Assembly: GCF_042427575.1 (NCBI RefSeq)
Contig: NZ_JBHMFD010000016.1
Location: 1-27,486 of the forward strand
From: Bergeyella porcorum
GTDB taxonomy: Bacteria; Bacteroidota; Bacteroidia; Flavobacteriales; Weeksellaceae
DNA length: 27,486 nucleotides
Direction of reading: 5' to 3'
Of this stretch, positions 7,714 through 15,451 are shown piece after piece. The stretch's first letter is position 1. The number at the start of each line of letters is the position of its first letter. The position numbers and the translations under genes are program-made. The notes beneath the pieces are model-generated. The model saw only the letters and a program-made list of their open reading frames with translations. It did no database searches and had not been told where the DNA came from.

Positions 7714-8247
7714 TCACCCCTCAGCTTCGCCTCTTCGCTTTAAAATATCTTTCAAAAGGGCTTCTACTTTCAGTTTTTCTTCCGCATATTTTTGTTGCAA
7801 TACACTACCTTCTCCCATTCTTTTATAATATTCTAATGCCTTTAATGCAAATTGTTTCCTATTAAAATCTGGAGCGTCTGGAATATTGGGAAAAGCGGTA
7901 TGGAAAAGCATTTCTGTGTATGCCTGCCACTCGCGTTCATTTTTATCTTCCACCAAAGATTCTGGTGCTTTCTGCCTTACGTGAAGCATTTCGTGGGCAA
8001 TCATATTAAGAACAAGGCTAAGGTCAAAATCAAAAAGATTCTTAGGAATTTTCACCGTCTGCTTGTCTCCCAAATTGCCTTCTGCTGTGAGCAAAATGGT
8101 GTTTTCAGAAACTTCTGGACGGAAATCAAATCCTGCAAAATTGCTATGTTCCAGCCCAAATGAACGGGTGAGAAAATAAGCAGCGTCTAAAATCTGATGG
8201 TGAGCCGTATAGGCTTTGATATGGCTCTGAAAAGTATCAAGGTTCAT
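7714..8247 (-). CDS. Conserved hypothetical protein with HExxH motif
   Basis: A 177-aa soluble protein with no signal peptide. MIAHEMLHVRQK gives a zinc-protease-like HExxH (His85, Glu86, His89), followed by NEREWQAYTE in which Glu106 could be the third zinc ligand. The C-terminal third is charged and helical. Gluzincin-like peptidases use this arrangement, but the short spacing and small size leave peptidase activity unproven. It lies downstream of sufD behind a hairpin, so it is probably transcribed separately. TATCTTTA just before the ATG is close to a -7 element, which would make the mRNA nearly leaderless. I do not recognise a named family. Confidence 0.75.
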   Translation of the reverse strand: MNLDTFQSHIKAYTAHHQILDAAYFLTRSFGLEHSNFAGFDFRPEVSENTILLTAEGNLGDKQTVKIPKNLFDFDLSLVLNMIAHEMLHVRQKAPESLVEDKNEREWQAYTEMLFHTAFPNIPDAPDFNRKQFALKALEYYKRMGEGSVLQQKYAEEKLKVEALLKDILKRRGEAEG

Positions 8248-8259
8248 CTCTTAAAGATA

Positions 8260-8291
8260 AAAATCTGCACCTTGTAAAAGATGCAGATTTT
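8260..8291 (-). terminator. Hairpin at the end of the suf operon
   Basis: AAAATCTGCA/TGCAGATTTT forms a perfect 10-bp stem with a 12-nt loop, 8 nt after the sufD stop on the minus strand. The T-tract after it is short, so termination may be partial. Confidence 0.7.
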
Positions 8292-8299
8292 CTAATGGT

Positions 8300-9577
8300 T
8301 TACAATTCAATATTGACTTCTAATTTTTCTGCAAGGAGCTTTGATATTTTCTCTTTTAGAGGTTCAATATCAATATTTTCCATTGCATCATTAGCAAAAG
8401 CGTAAAGCAAAAGTGCCTGAGCTTCATTCTTGGAAATTCCTCTTGCACGGAGATAAAACAAGGCATCCTCATTCAGTTGTCCTACTGTACAGCCGTGTGA
8501 GCATTTTACATCATCGGCAAAGATTTCCAGCTGAGGCTTGGTATCTATTGTAGCTCCTTCGCTTAGTAATACATTGTTATTCTGCTGATAAGCATTGGTT
8601 TTTTGTGCAATTTTATCCACAAAAACTTTACCATTAAACACACCGTGAGCCTTATCCTTGAAAATTCCCTTATAATTTTGGTAGCTCTCGCAATTTGGTT
8701 GGTTGTGATGCACGGCGGTATGATGATCCACCAACTGCTCTCCTCCAATGATGGTAACGCCATTCATAAACGAGTTGATATTTTCTCCATTGTGAATGAA
8801 ATCCAGATTGTTACGCACTAATTTCCCTCCGAAAGAAAAGGTGTTTACGGTAGCCAAACTATCCCTTTCTTGCTTCGCAAAAGTATGGTCTATAAGGTAA
8901 GAAGTAGCACTATCGTTTTGGAGTTTATGCCAATCTGCCTTTGCATTAGAATCTACAAAAATCTCTGTTACAGAGTTGGTTAATGTAAAAGATTCATCAA
9001 AATTATGATGACTTTCAATGATTTCCACCTTGGAACCTTGCTCGGCAATGAGGAGGTTTCTTACATTATAAAATGTATTTTCTTCCTGATTTTGAGAAAG
9101 ATAAAACAGATGTATAGGCTTTTCTATCACTGTATTTTTAGGGATATGAAGGAAGAAGCCAAGGTTTTGAAATGCGAAATTCAAATTGGTAAAAGCCAAA
9201 TCTGGATTGGCAATCGTATTAAAGTACTGCTTCAAAATAGGCTGATATTGCTCTTGATTTTGAACATATTCCAAAGAGAGAAATTCTGCATTTTCTATAG
9301 AAACTTTGGACAATTCCTTGTGGAGTTTTCCATTAACGAAAACAATCCAATCAAAATTTTCCTCGCCCAGATGCAATTGATTGAGTTGCTCTTTGGTAAT
9401 ATTATGAGAGGTCTTCGGATGAAAGTTGTATTGCTTCTCCGTAATTTCCTTTAGGTTGGTATATTTGTATTCTTCATCTTTTTTTGTAGGAAATCCAAAA
9501 CTTAGAAATTTTTCTAAAGCCACATTTTTCTCACCAGAAAGTGAAGATTTTTTTTCTAAAATTTGTTCTAATAGCAT
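8300..9577 (-). CDS. sufD: Fe-S cluster assembly protein SufD
   Basis: Scaffold subunit of the SufBC2D complex that builds Fe-S clusters under oxidative stress or iron limitation. The 425-aa length is normal. The C-terminal SufBD core carries DDVKCSHGCTVGQL, with the Cys-Ser-His where the functionally important SufD histidine lies, then FYLRARGISKNEAQALL. The N-terminal half, VPTKKD/EEYKYTNL-like with GFPTKKDEEYKYTNLKEI, is the variable helical part seen in other SufD proteins. It is last in the order iscA/sufA-like, 4HB, sufB, sufC, sufD. The gap to sufC is 53 nt and AT-rich without a hairpin. No sufS or sufE is seen in the window. Confidence 0.95.
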   Translation of the reverse strand: MLLEQILEKKSSLSGEKNVALEKFLSFGFPTKKDEEYKYTNLKEITEKQYNFHPKTSHNITKEQLNQLHLGEENFDWIVFVNGKLHKELSKVSIENAEFLSLEYVQNQEQYQPILKQYFNTIANPDLAFTNLNFAFQNLGFFLHIPKNTVIEKPIHLFYLSQNQEENTFYNVRNLLIAEQGSKVEIIESHHNFDESFTLTNSVTEIFVDSNAKADWHKLQNDSATSYLIDHTFAKQERDSLATVNTFSFGGKLVRNNLDFIHNGENINSFMNGVTIIGGEQLVDHHTAVHHNQPNCESYQNYKGIFKDKAHGVFNGKVFVDKIAQKTNAYQQNNNVLLSEGATIDTKPQLEIFADDVKCSHGCTVGQLNEDALFYLRARGISKNEAQALLLYAFANDAMENIDIEPLKEKISKLLAEKLEVNIEL

Positions 9578-9630
9578 AACTCTTCTTTTTTATTCGAGAC
9601 TTAAAAATTCTTTTTTATTAAATCTCAAAA

Positions 9631-10371
9631 TTAAAGTAACCAGTCATAGCCCTTATCTTCTAATTCTAAAGCAAGGGATTTATCACCCGTTTTGATGATT
9701 TTTCCGTCTGCTAAAACGTGAACGAAATCAGGCTGAATATAATTTAAAAGTCTCTGATAATGCGTAATCAATAGCACTGCATTGCCTTCGTTTTTGAAAT
9801 GATTTACCCCTTCAGAAACAATTCTAAGGGCATCAATATCCAATCCTGAATCGGTTTCATCTAAAATCGCCAATTTAGGATTGAGCATCAGCATTTGGAA
9901 AATTTCATTTCTTTTCTTTTCACCTCCAGAAAACCCTTCGTTTAAAGAGCGAGAAAGGAACTCTTTTTTCATTCCCAAAAGCTCAGATTTTTCGCGGATA
10001 AGTGCAAGCATTTCCTTCGCTGGCATCTCTTCTAAACCGTTGGCTTTACGCGTTTCGTTAATTGCCGCTTTGATGAAGTTGGTATTAGACACCCCTGGGA
10101 TTTCCACAGGATATTGGAACGATAAGAAAATCCCTTTGTGAGCTCTTTCCTCAGGAGCATCTTCCACGATGTCCTCTCCCTCGAAAAGAATTTCTCCTTC
10201 CGTTACTTCATAATCTTCTTTCCCTGCAATAACCGAGGAAAGCGTAGATTTTCCCGCTCCGTTTGGTCCCATAATGGCGTGAACTTCACCGGGTTTTATT
10301 TCCAAATTAATTCCTTTCAATATCTCTACGCCATCTTCTATTCGAGCGTGTAAATTGTTTATGTTAAGCAT
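9631..10371 (-). CDS. sufC: Fe-S cluster assembly ATPase SufC
   Basis: ABC-type ATPase of the SufBC2D scaffold, cytoplasmic and not a transporter. The 246-aa protein has Walker A GPNGAGKST (35-43), signature FSGGEKKRNEI and Walker B LAILDETDSGLD. The SGGEKKRNE form and DETDSGLD are SufC hallmarks. It sits between sufB (58 nt upstream) and sufD (53 nt downstream), with AT-rich spacers and no evident internal promoter. Confidence 0.97.
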   Translation of the reverse strand: MLNINNLHARIEDGVEILKGINLEIKPGEVHAIMGPNGAGKSTLSSVIAGKEDYEVTEGEILFEGEDIVEDAPEERAHKGIFLSFQYPVEIPGVSNTNFIKAAINETRKANGLEEMPAKEMLALIREKSELLGMKKEFLSRSLNEGFSGGEKKRNEIFQMLMLNPKLAILDETDSGLDIDALRIVSEGVNHFKNEGNAVLLITHYQRLLNYIQPDFVHVLADGKIIKTGDKSLALELEDKGYDWLL

Positions 10372-10429
10372 TTTAATTTATTTTTTTATTGTCAGAATAT
10401 TTTAGACAATTATTTTAATTAATTTTTTA

Positions 10430-11875
10430 TTACCCCACAGAACCTTCTAGGCTGATTTCCAATAGTTTCTGTGCTTCCACAGCAAATTCCATTGGTAATT
10501 TGTTCAAGACTTCTTTACTGAAGCCATTAACAATCAATGCGATGGCTTTTTCTGTATCAATACCTCTTTGGTTGCAATAGAAGATTTGGTCTTCCCCAAT
10601 CTTGGAAGTTGTAGCCTCGTGCTCCAATTGTGCTGATGGGTCTTTGATTTCAATATAAGGGAAAGTATGAGCCCCACACTCGTTCCCCATCAGAAGAGAA
10701 TCGCACTGAGAGAAATTTCTCGCTCCCTTTGCCGAGGGCATCACCTTTACCAATCCCCTATAAGAGTTGTTGGATTTACCAGCAGAAATTCCTTTGGAAA
10801 TAATGGTGGATTTGGTGTTTTTCCCGATGTGAATCATCTTTGTTCCCGTATCGGCATACTGATGCATATTGGTAACTGCAATGGAGTAAAATTCCCCAAT
10901 GGAGTTGTCGCCTTTCAAAATACAGCTTGGATATTTCCAAGTTACCGCAGAACCTGTTTCCACTTGAGTCCAAGAGATTTTTGCATTTTTCTCGCAAAGC
11001 CCTCGCTTCGTTACAAAATTGTAAACGCCTCCTTTTCCGTTTTCATCTCCAGGATACCAATTCTGAACGGTAGAATACTTAATTTCTGCCCCTTCCATAG
11101 CGATAAGTTCTACCACCGCAGCGTGCAGTTGGTTCTCATCACGCGATGGAGCTGTACAGCCTTCCAGATACGATACATAAGACCCCTCATCTGCTACCAC
11201 CAAAGTTCTTTCAAACTGACCTGTACCCGCTTGATTGATACGGAAATAGGTAGAAAGTTCCATTGGACATCTTACCCCTTTGGGGATGTAGCAGAAGGAA
11301 CCATCTGAAAATACTGCAGAATTGAGTGCTGCATAGAAGTTATCACCTCTCGGCACTACTTTCCCGATGTATTGTTTCACCAAATCTGGATACTCGCGTA
11401 TCGCCTCCGAAATGGAGCAAAAGATGATGCCCTTTTCCTTCAAAGTTTCTTGGAAGGTGGTTGCTACAGACACAGAGTCCATCACCACATCTACGGCAAC
11501 GCCCGTGAGTCTTTTCTGTTCATCAAGGGAAATTCCCAGTTTTTCAAAGGTTTTCAAAAGCTCTGGATCTACCTCGTCTAAGCTTTCTAATTCTGGTTTT
11601 TTCTTTGGGGCGGCATAATATTTTATAGCTTGAAAATCAGGTTTTTCGTATTTAATGTTCGCCCAATCAGGTTCTTCCATTTTTTGCCAAATTCGGAAAG
11701 ATTCCAGTCGCCATTCCGTCATCCATTCCGGTTCTTCTTTTTTGGCAGAAATTGCACGGATGATATCCTCGTTCAATCCCGCAGGAAAGTCCTCATACTC
11801 AATATCCGTGTAAAACCCAGCTTCATATTCTTTATTTTTAAGGTCTTCCCTTAAATCGTCTTCGGTATATTTCAT
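10430..11875 (-). CDS. sufB: Fe-S cluster assembly protein SufB
   Basis: Scaffold subunit on which the Fe-S cluster is assembled. The 481-aa length is normal. Seen: SYLEGCTAPSRDENQLHAAV, with a cysteine implicated in sulfur transfer, and MGNECGAHTFPYIE, whose Cys matches the cluster-associated SufB cysteine of other bacteria. LEHEATTSKIGEDQIFYCNQ and the C-terminal FAVEAQKLLEISLEGSVG are also family features. It is 58 nt from sufC, and 53 nt separates it from the upstream four-helix-bundle gene; that spacer is made of TTCAATGTT-like repeats. Confidence 0.97.
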   Translation of the reverse strand: MKYTEDDLREDLKNKEYEAGFYTDIEYEDFPAGLNEDIIRAISAKKEEPEWMTEWRLESFRIWQKMEEPDWANIKYEKPDFQAIKYYAAPKKKPELESLDEVDPELLKTFEKLGISLDEQKRLTGVAVDVVMDSVSVATTFQETLKEKGIIFCSISEAIREYPDLVKQYIGKVVPRGDNFYAALNSAVFSDGSFCYIPKGVRCPMELSTYFRINQAGTGQFERTLVVADEGSYVSYLEGCTAPSRDENQLHAAVVELIAMEGAEIKYSTVQNWYPGDENGKGGVYNFVTKRGLCEKNAKISWTQVETGSAVTWKYPSCILKGDNSIGEFYSIAVTNMHQYADTGTKMIHIGKNTKSTIISKGISAGKSNNSYRGLVKVMPSAKGARNFSQCDSLLMGNECGAHTFPYIEIKDPSAQLEHEATTSKIGEDQIFYCNQRGIDTEKAIALIVNGFSKEVLNKLPMEFAVEAQKLLEISLEGSVG

Positions 11876-11928
11876 TATTCAATGTTCAAAATTCTATATT
11901 CAATGTTTAAGGTTCAATATTTAATCGT
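11876..11928. repeat. TTCAATGTT-type low-complexity repeat before sufB
   Basis: The spacer holds repeated TTCAATGTTCAAAATTC / TTCAATGTTTAAGGTTCAA words. Similar TTCAA/TTGAA words lie on the other side of the 11929-12318 gene (12340-12375) and in the leader of the receptor gene (21045-21110). No gene or hairpin terminator is visible. Confidence 0.5.
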
Positions 11929-12318
11929 TTATTGATATTTAGAACCTTTCATTTTGCTATTTTTTAAATAATTAATAAATGCACTTATCTTTTTGCTTAA
12001 AACCAAAGTTTGATTCATAAGTGCATCAAATGTTTCTTCATCTATAAAGTTTCTGTCTTTCACTCTGTAAAGCTGAAACCTAACTTCCCCACAAGATGCT
12101 TTTGCTATGGACAAAAATTGGATAAATTCTTTATTTCCGTTTCGTTCAAATCCTTCAGCAATATTATCCATAATAGAGCCCGATGCTCCATCCATTTGAT
12201 TCCAAAGTCTAAAATTATTCTTCAAGGGAGTTTCTTCAATTATCTTAAAAACATCATTACACAATATTCTTGATAATTGCCAAATTTCTAGATCTTCAAA
12301 TCTACTAATAGTTCCCAT
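11929..12318 (-). CDS. Four-helix-bundle protein (23S rRNA intervening-sequence protein family)
   Basis: A 129-aa protein of the S23/four-helix-bundle family. It has the N-terminal FEDLEIWQLSR segment, central GASGSIMDNIAEGFERNGNKEF and C-terminal ISAFINYLKNS, which are its characteristic blocks. The family was first seen encoded in intervening sequences of 23S rRNA genes; its biochemical role is unclear. Here it interrupts the suf operon between the IscA-like gene and sufB, in the same direction, flanked on both sides by TTCAA-type repeats. I infer a later insertion that kept the operon readable. No rRNA sequence was seen near it. Confidence 0.88.
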   Translation of the reverse strand: MGTISRFEDLEIWQLSRILCNDVFKIIEETPLKNNFRLWNQMDGASGSIMDNIAEGFERNGNKEFIQFLSIAKASCGEVRFQLYRVKDRNFIDEETFDALMNQTLVLSKKISAFINYLKNSKMKGSKYQ

Positions 12319-12376
12319 TTTAATTTTAAAGTTTATACCAACAACCTTGAACTTTAAATTTTAAACTTTGAACTAG
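12319..12376. repeat. TTCAA/TTAAA repeat spacer after the IscA-like gene
   Basis: CCTTGAACTTTAAATTTTAAACTTTGAAC is a run of alternating TTGAACTTTAAA words, the minus-strand form of the repeat type on the other flank of the four-helix-bundle gene. It is not coding and has no evident promoter. Confidence 0.45.
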
Positions 12377-12706
12377 CTACAATGAAAAACTCTCGCCGCA
12401 GCCGCAGGTTCGGGCGGCGTTGGGATTGTTGAAGACAAAGCCCTTGCCATTGAGCCCACCAGAGTATTCCAAAGTAGTGCCTGCAAGATAAAGAATAGAT
12501 TTTTTATCCACAATTATTTTGATGCCATTATCTTCAAAAACTTGGTCGGAGTCGTTTTTTTCTTTGTCAAATTTTAGAACATATTCCAATCCAGAGCAAC
12601 CGCCACTCTTTACGCCCACTCTTATATAGTCGGTTTCAGCATTGAAACCATCTTCTGTCATTAGTTGTATCGCCTTTTGTTTGGCTTGGTCAGAAACTTT
12701 TATCAT
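12377..12706 (-). CDS. IscA/SufA-type Fe-S carrier protein
   Basis: A-type carrier that receives an Fe-S cluster from the scaffold and passes it to target proteins. The 109-aa length is normal. The three conserved cysteines are Cys37 (KSGGCSGLEY) and Cys101/Cys103 (RTCGCGESFSL). As first gene of the SUF operon it functions as SufA, though HesB/IscA family members cannot be told apart by sequence alone. A well-formed promoter is seen at 12735-12766, leaving a leader of roughly 20 nt. No IscR-like or Fur site was recognised. Confidence 0.94.
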   Translation of the reverse strand: MIKVSDQAKQKAIQLMTEDGFNAETDYIRVGVKSGGCSGLEYVLKFDKEKNDSDQVFEDNGIKIIVDKKSILYLAGTTLEYSGGLNGKGFVFNNPNAARTCGCGESFSL

Positions 12707-12734
12707 TGTTTTTAATTAGAATGATTTTAGATTG

Positions 12735-12766
12735 CAAAAGTACAAACTATTCGGTTGATTTTCAAA
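12735..12766 (-). promoter_or_regulatory. Bacteroidota promoter of the suf operon
   Basis: On the minus strand: TTTG (12766-12763), 20 nt, TACTTTTG (12742-12735), matching TTTG/TAnnTTTG. The start codon is 29 nt downstream. Confidence 0.7.
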
Positions 12767-12793
12767 TTTGCCTTTTCTTTTTGCCTATCTTCG
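12767..12793 (+). promoter_or_regulatory. Putative promoter of the GLPGLI gene, back to back with the suf promoter
   Basis: TTTG (12767-12770), 15 nt, TATCTTCG (12786-12793), one mismatch to TAnnTTTG. It directly abuts the divergent suf promoter (12735-12766), giving a leader of about 50 nt. Confidence 0.45.
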
Positions 12794-12852
12794 CGATTGA
12801 TAAATTTTAACTTATTCCCCATCGCTGTATCTAAGCAAGAAATAGACCTTTA

Positions 12853-13677
12853 ATGAAAAAAATAATCGTATTACTGAGCTTGTCTGTTTCTGCACTGGCA
12901 TTCTCGCAGGCAACAAGGTTTGTGTATCAGGTAACAATGAAACCAAATGCAAATGATAAATCTGATGTGAAAACCGAATTGGCTTACTTAGATGTGACGC
13001 CAGAAAAATCGGTATTCGTTTCGGAAAAAAGTGTTAAAAGAGATTCTTTAATGGAACGAATGCGAGCCACGAATAATTTTTCTTTCAATAGAGAGCAGAT
13101 GGATGCCCTCCGTTCTAATATCAATTATACTATTGAAAAGGATTTGATTAATAAAAAAACATCGCACAAGCAAAGGATTGGTAGAGATGTCTATACTTAC
13201 GAAGAAGATAGAGCCCTAGAATGGAAAATCCTCCCTGAAACAATGATGATAGACCAATACAAAGCTCAAAAAGCCAGTACTACCTTTGCCGGTAGGGTTT
13301 GGAATGCTTGGTTTACGATGGATATTCCATTTCAAGATGGTCCTTATAAGTTTTCTGGGCTTCCGGGATTGGTTTTAAAAGTGGAAGATGAGCAAGGGGA
13401 TTATAGTTTTGACTTGAGGGAGAGCAAAAAGATAGAAGCTCTAGCCAGCACTCAGCAAAGAGGAACTGTTGTAAAACTAAAGCGTAAAGATTTTGAAAAA
13501 CAACAAGATAAGTTTCAGAAAGATCCTTCTTCGTTTTTTAATGGTGCAATGATGGGAGGTGGCAGACCAAGTGGCAATAGACAGCCAGATCCTAATAGAA
13601 TGCGAGAAATGGAAAACAGAATCAAAGAAGAGATTGCCAAGAACAACAATCCTATTGAGTTGCCAGAGAAAAAATGA
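12853..13677 (+). CDS. GLPGLI family secreted protein
   Basis: A 274-aa exported protein of the Bacteroidota GLPGLI family. An N-terminal signal peptide (KKIIVLLSLSVSALAFSQ, cleavage probably after FSQ) precedes RFVYQVTMKP. The family-naming motif appears as FSGLPGLVLKVEDEQGDYSF, with Val for the final Ile, after DIPFQDGPYK. The C-terminal 60 residues are rich in Gly, Asn, Arg and charged residues. Function is unknown for the whole family; members often occur beside TonB-dependent receptors, which is not the case here. It converges on a coding remnant. Confidence 0.9.
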   Translation: MKKIIVLLSLSVSALAFSQATRFVYQVTMKPNANDKSDVKTELAYLDVTPEKSVFVSEKSVKRDSLMERMRATNNFSFNREQMDALRSNINYTIEKDLINKKTSHKQRIGRDVYTYEEDRALEWKILPETMMIDQYKAQKASTTFAGRVWNAWFTMDIPFQDGPYKFSGLPGLVLKVEDEQGDYSFDLRESKKIEALASTQQRGTVVKLKRKDFEKQQDKFQKDPSSFFNGAMMGGGRPSGNRQPDPNRMREMENRIKEEIAKNNNPIELPEKK

Positions 13678-13705
13678 TACTCAAAAAAAATTAAATCCCT
13701 AAATT

Positions 13706-13891
13706 CTATTTATCATCAAATTCTAAAATTGGAATTTTAGCCTGTTCATACAAATCATAAACAGGATTTAGCCAATAATCTTCTGGGAAAGAAGTTGGTT
13801 TTATAGCATAAGTTTTTACATTTGGAAAATCCCTTAATGTAGGAGCTTCCCTACTGAAAAAAGTATAAATTTCATATTGAGTATCTGTAAT
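13706..13891 (-). pseudogene. C-terminal remnant of an unidentified protein
   Basis: A minus-strand frame runs 61 codons to TAG (13708-13706), reading ITDTQYEIYTFFSREAPTLR and on to a C-terminus ending AKIPILEFDDK. It has convincing protein composition (Tyr, Pro, Trp, acidic residues), yet no ATG/GTG/TTG, and a TAA lies directly upstream at 13894-13892. It follows the 13919-14452 gene by 27 nt. I infer the 3' end of a gene whose front was deleted. The family was not recognised. Confidence 0.6.
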
Positions 13892-13918
13892 TTAGGATAT
13901 GGCTACTTTTTGGAGAGA

Positions 13919-14452
13919 TTAATCCTTTTTGCAAAAACCCTGCGTTTCATCTATATACACCAAGCTATCGCCGTGGTCTTCGCTAATGTGATTGAGAACT
14001 TTCGCGGTTTTTACTTTTTTAAATAATTCTTCAACAAAAAATTGGGTTTCAAAAAACTGACGGTGGATGCCTTTGAGCATTTCCTCAAAAAGTATCATTC
14101 CCACTGTATTATTATGCAAGTCCATTTTCTTTTCCAATGGTTCGTTGGGGAAAAGCTCCTCGTGCAGGTCGGTAATTTTTTTACAGAAGTCTAATGATTT
14201 TTTGGGAGACGATATTTTGCAACAATACATCGGAATCAGACAACACCACAAGGCGTGGCGAAAAGCATTGCCGATGCCACTGTTGGAATTGGTTTTAGGG
14301 AAAAACTTCTTGGCTAAGGCAAAGGTTTTCAGCGTAGCATAGAAACTGAGAATAGAGAATAAAGGATGTTTTAACACGAGGCTCAGCAGGGTTATAACCT
14401 TCTGAAAAGATAAAGATTTTATTGCACGGATGAAAATGATAATTGGTTTCAT
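13919..14452 (-). CDS. DUF6973-like conserved protein
   Basis: A 177-aa protein with the blocks NAFRHALWCCLIPMYC (about 62-77) and LHEELFP..KKMDLHNNTVGMILFEEM. These resemble the FRHA..W and MDLHNN..G core of Flavobacteriia DUF6973 proteins (recognised from memory). The conserved His, Arg and Asn residues suggest a metal or active site, but no activity is known. The N-terminus is basic and hydrophobic and could associate with the membrane. It lies 65 nt downstream of accD behind a terminator, so expression may depend on read-through or its own promoter. Confidence 0.7.
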   Translation of the reverse strand: MKPIIIFIRAIKSLSFQKVITLLSLVLKHPLFSILSFYATLKTFALAKKFFPKTNSNSGIGNAFRHALWCCLIPMYCCKISSPKKSLDFCKKITDLHEELFPNEPLEKKMDLHNNTVGMILFEEMLKGIHRQFFETQFFVEELFKKVKTAKVLNHISEDHGDSLVYIDETQGFCKKD

Positions 14453-14455
14453 AGA

Positions 14456-14489
14456 AATAAAAAACGCCCGATTTAGAAAAGTATCGGGC
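14456..14489 (-). terminator. Intrinsic terminator of accD
   Basis: On the minus strand GCCCGAT/ATCGGGC pair (7 bp, 10-nt loop) and are followed by GTTTTTTATTT. Confidence 0.85.
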
Positions 14490-14517
14490 TAGTTTTATTG
14501 GTTTAAGTTAATTCTTT

Positions 14518-15369
14518 TTAAGCATTGGTAAGCAAGGCTACAGTCTGTGCTACCTTATCTTTCGCCTCCGTTCTTTTCACAATGAAATCTACAAATCCTT
14601 TTTCTAATAGAAATTCGGAGGTTTGGAATCCTTCTGGTAAGTCTTTACCAATAGTTTCACGGATTACCCTTGGGCCAGCAAAGCCAATCAGAGCTCCCGG
14701 TTCTGCCATAATGATATCTGCCGTCATAGCAAAAGAAGCGGTAATTCCTCCAAAAGTAGGGTCGCACAGATAGGCAATATACGGCAGACCAGCATCTGAA
14801 AGCTGAGCCAGTTTTGCTTGTACTTTAGCCAACTGCATTAGTGATAGAGCGGCCTCTTGCATTCTAGCACCTCCCGATTGGCAAATAATCATATACGGAA
14901 GTTTGTTCTTGATGCAATAGTCTATCGCTCTTCGGATTTTCTCACCCATTACCGAGCCTAAAGAGCCTCCGATGAAAGCAAAATCCATACAAGAGATAAC
15001 CATCTTTTGTCCACTTACGGTTCCTACAGCATTGCTGATGGAGTCGTTAAGTTTTGTTTTGGCTTTCACCTCCTTAAGGCGGTCGGTATAAGATTTTGTA
15101 TCTTTGAAGGAAAGCATATCTACACTTTCCACTTTGGTATCAAGCTCTTTGTATTTGCTTTCATCAAAGAATAAATCAAAAAACTCTTTGCTGCCTATTC
15201 TTACGTGGAAACCATCTTCTGGAGAAACGAAATTATTTCTACGAAGTTCTTCGTGCTCTACAATCTTCCCTGAAGGGGTTTTGTGCCATAGTCCTTTAGG
15301 GACATCTTTTTTCTCGTCTGTAGAAGTGGTGATATTTTTTGCTTTTCTTTTAAACCAATCAAATGCCAT
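14518..15369 (-). CDS. accD: Acetyl-CoA carboxylase carboxyltransferase, beta subunit (no zinc ribbon)
   Basis: Beta subunit of the carboxyltransferase that makes malonyl-CoA for fatty-acid synthesis. The 283-aa protein shows the crotonase-fold core: MDFAFIGGSLGSVMGEKIRR, SGGARMQEAALSLMQLAK, DPTFGGITASFAMTADI and PGALIGFAGPRVI. In E. coli AccD the N-terminus holds a four-cysteine zinc ribbon. The aligned segment here, LWHKTPSGKIVEHEEL (27-42) and NNFVSPEDGFHVRI (45-58), has none of the four cysteines. I believe other Flavobacteriia share this, so it is lineage variation rather than damage. accA is not in the window. Its promoter appears to lie in the fbaA terminator. Confidence 0.96.
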   Translation of the reverse strand: MAFDWFKRKAKNITTSTDEKKDVPKGLWHKTPSGKIVEHEELRRNNFVSPEDGFHVRIGSKEFFDLFFDESKYKELDTKVESVDMLSFKDTKSYTDRLKEVKAKTKLNDSISNAVGTVSGQKMVISCMDFAFIGGSLGSVMGEKIRRAIDYCIKNKLPYMIICQSGGARMQEAALSLMQLAKVQAKLAQLSDAGLPYIAYLCDPTFGGITASFAMTADIIMAEPGALIGFAGPRVIRETIGKDLPEGFQTSEFLLEKGFVDFIVKRTEAKDKVAQTVALLTNA

Positions 15370-15390
15370 TGATGTACAATTTTAAATTAA

Positions 15391-15434
15391 AAAAATAGAT
15401 TTTCAGACCCCAAAGATAAGAAATCTGAAAATCT
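15391..15434 (-). terminator. Intrinsic terminator of fbaA
   Basis: AGATTTTCAGA/TCTGAAAATCT form a perfect 11-bp stem (15397-15407 with 15424-15434) and 16-nt loop, 17 nt after the fbaA stop. On the minus strand it is followed by ATTTTTTTAATTT. The loop contains the -7 element of the next gene. Confidence 0.82.
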
Positions 15435-15444
15435 AATGGACAAA
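15411..15444 (-). promoter_or_regulatory. accD promoter embedded in the fbaA terminator
   Basis: Minus strand: TTTG (15444-15441), 22 nt, TATCTTTG (15418-15411). The -7 octamer matches TAnnTTTG exactly and lies in the terminator loop, so transcription would begin within the terminator's second arm, about 35 nt before the accD ATG. Confidence 0.6.
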
Positions 15445-15451
15445 AAAACTT

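Noticed and set aside
8603..9695. Several plus-strand ORFs across sufD
   Set aside because: All lie opposite a clear sufD reading frame and have unlikely composition.
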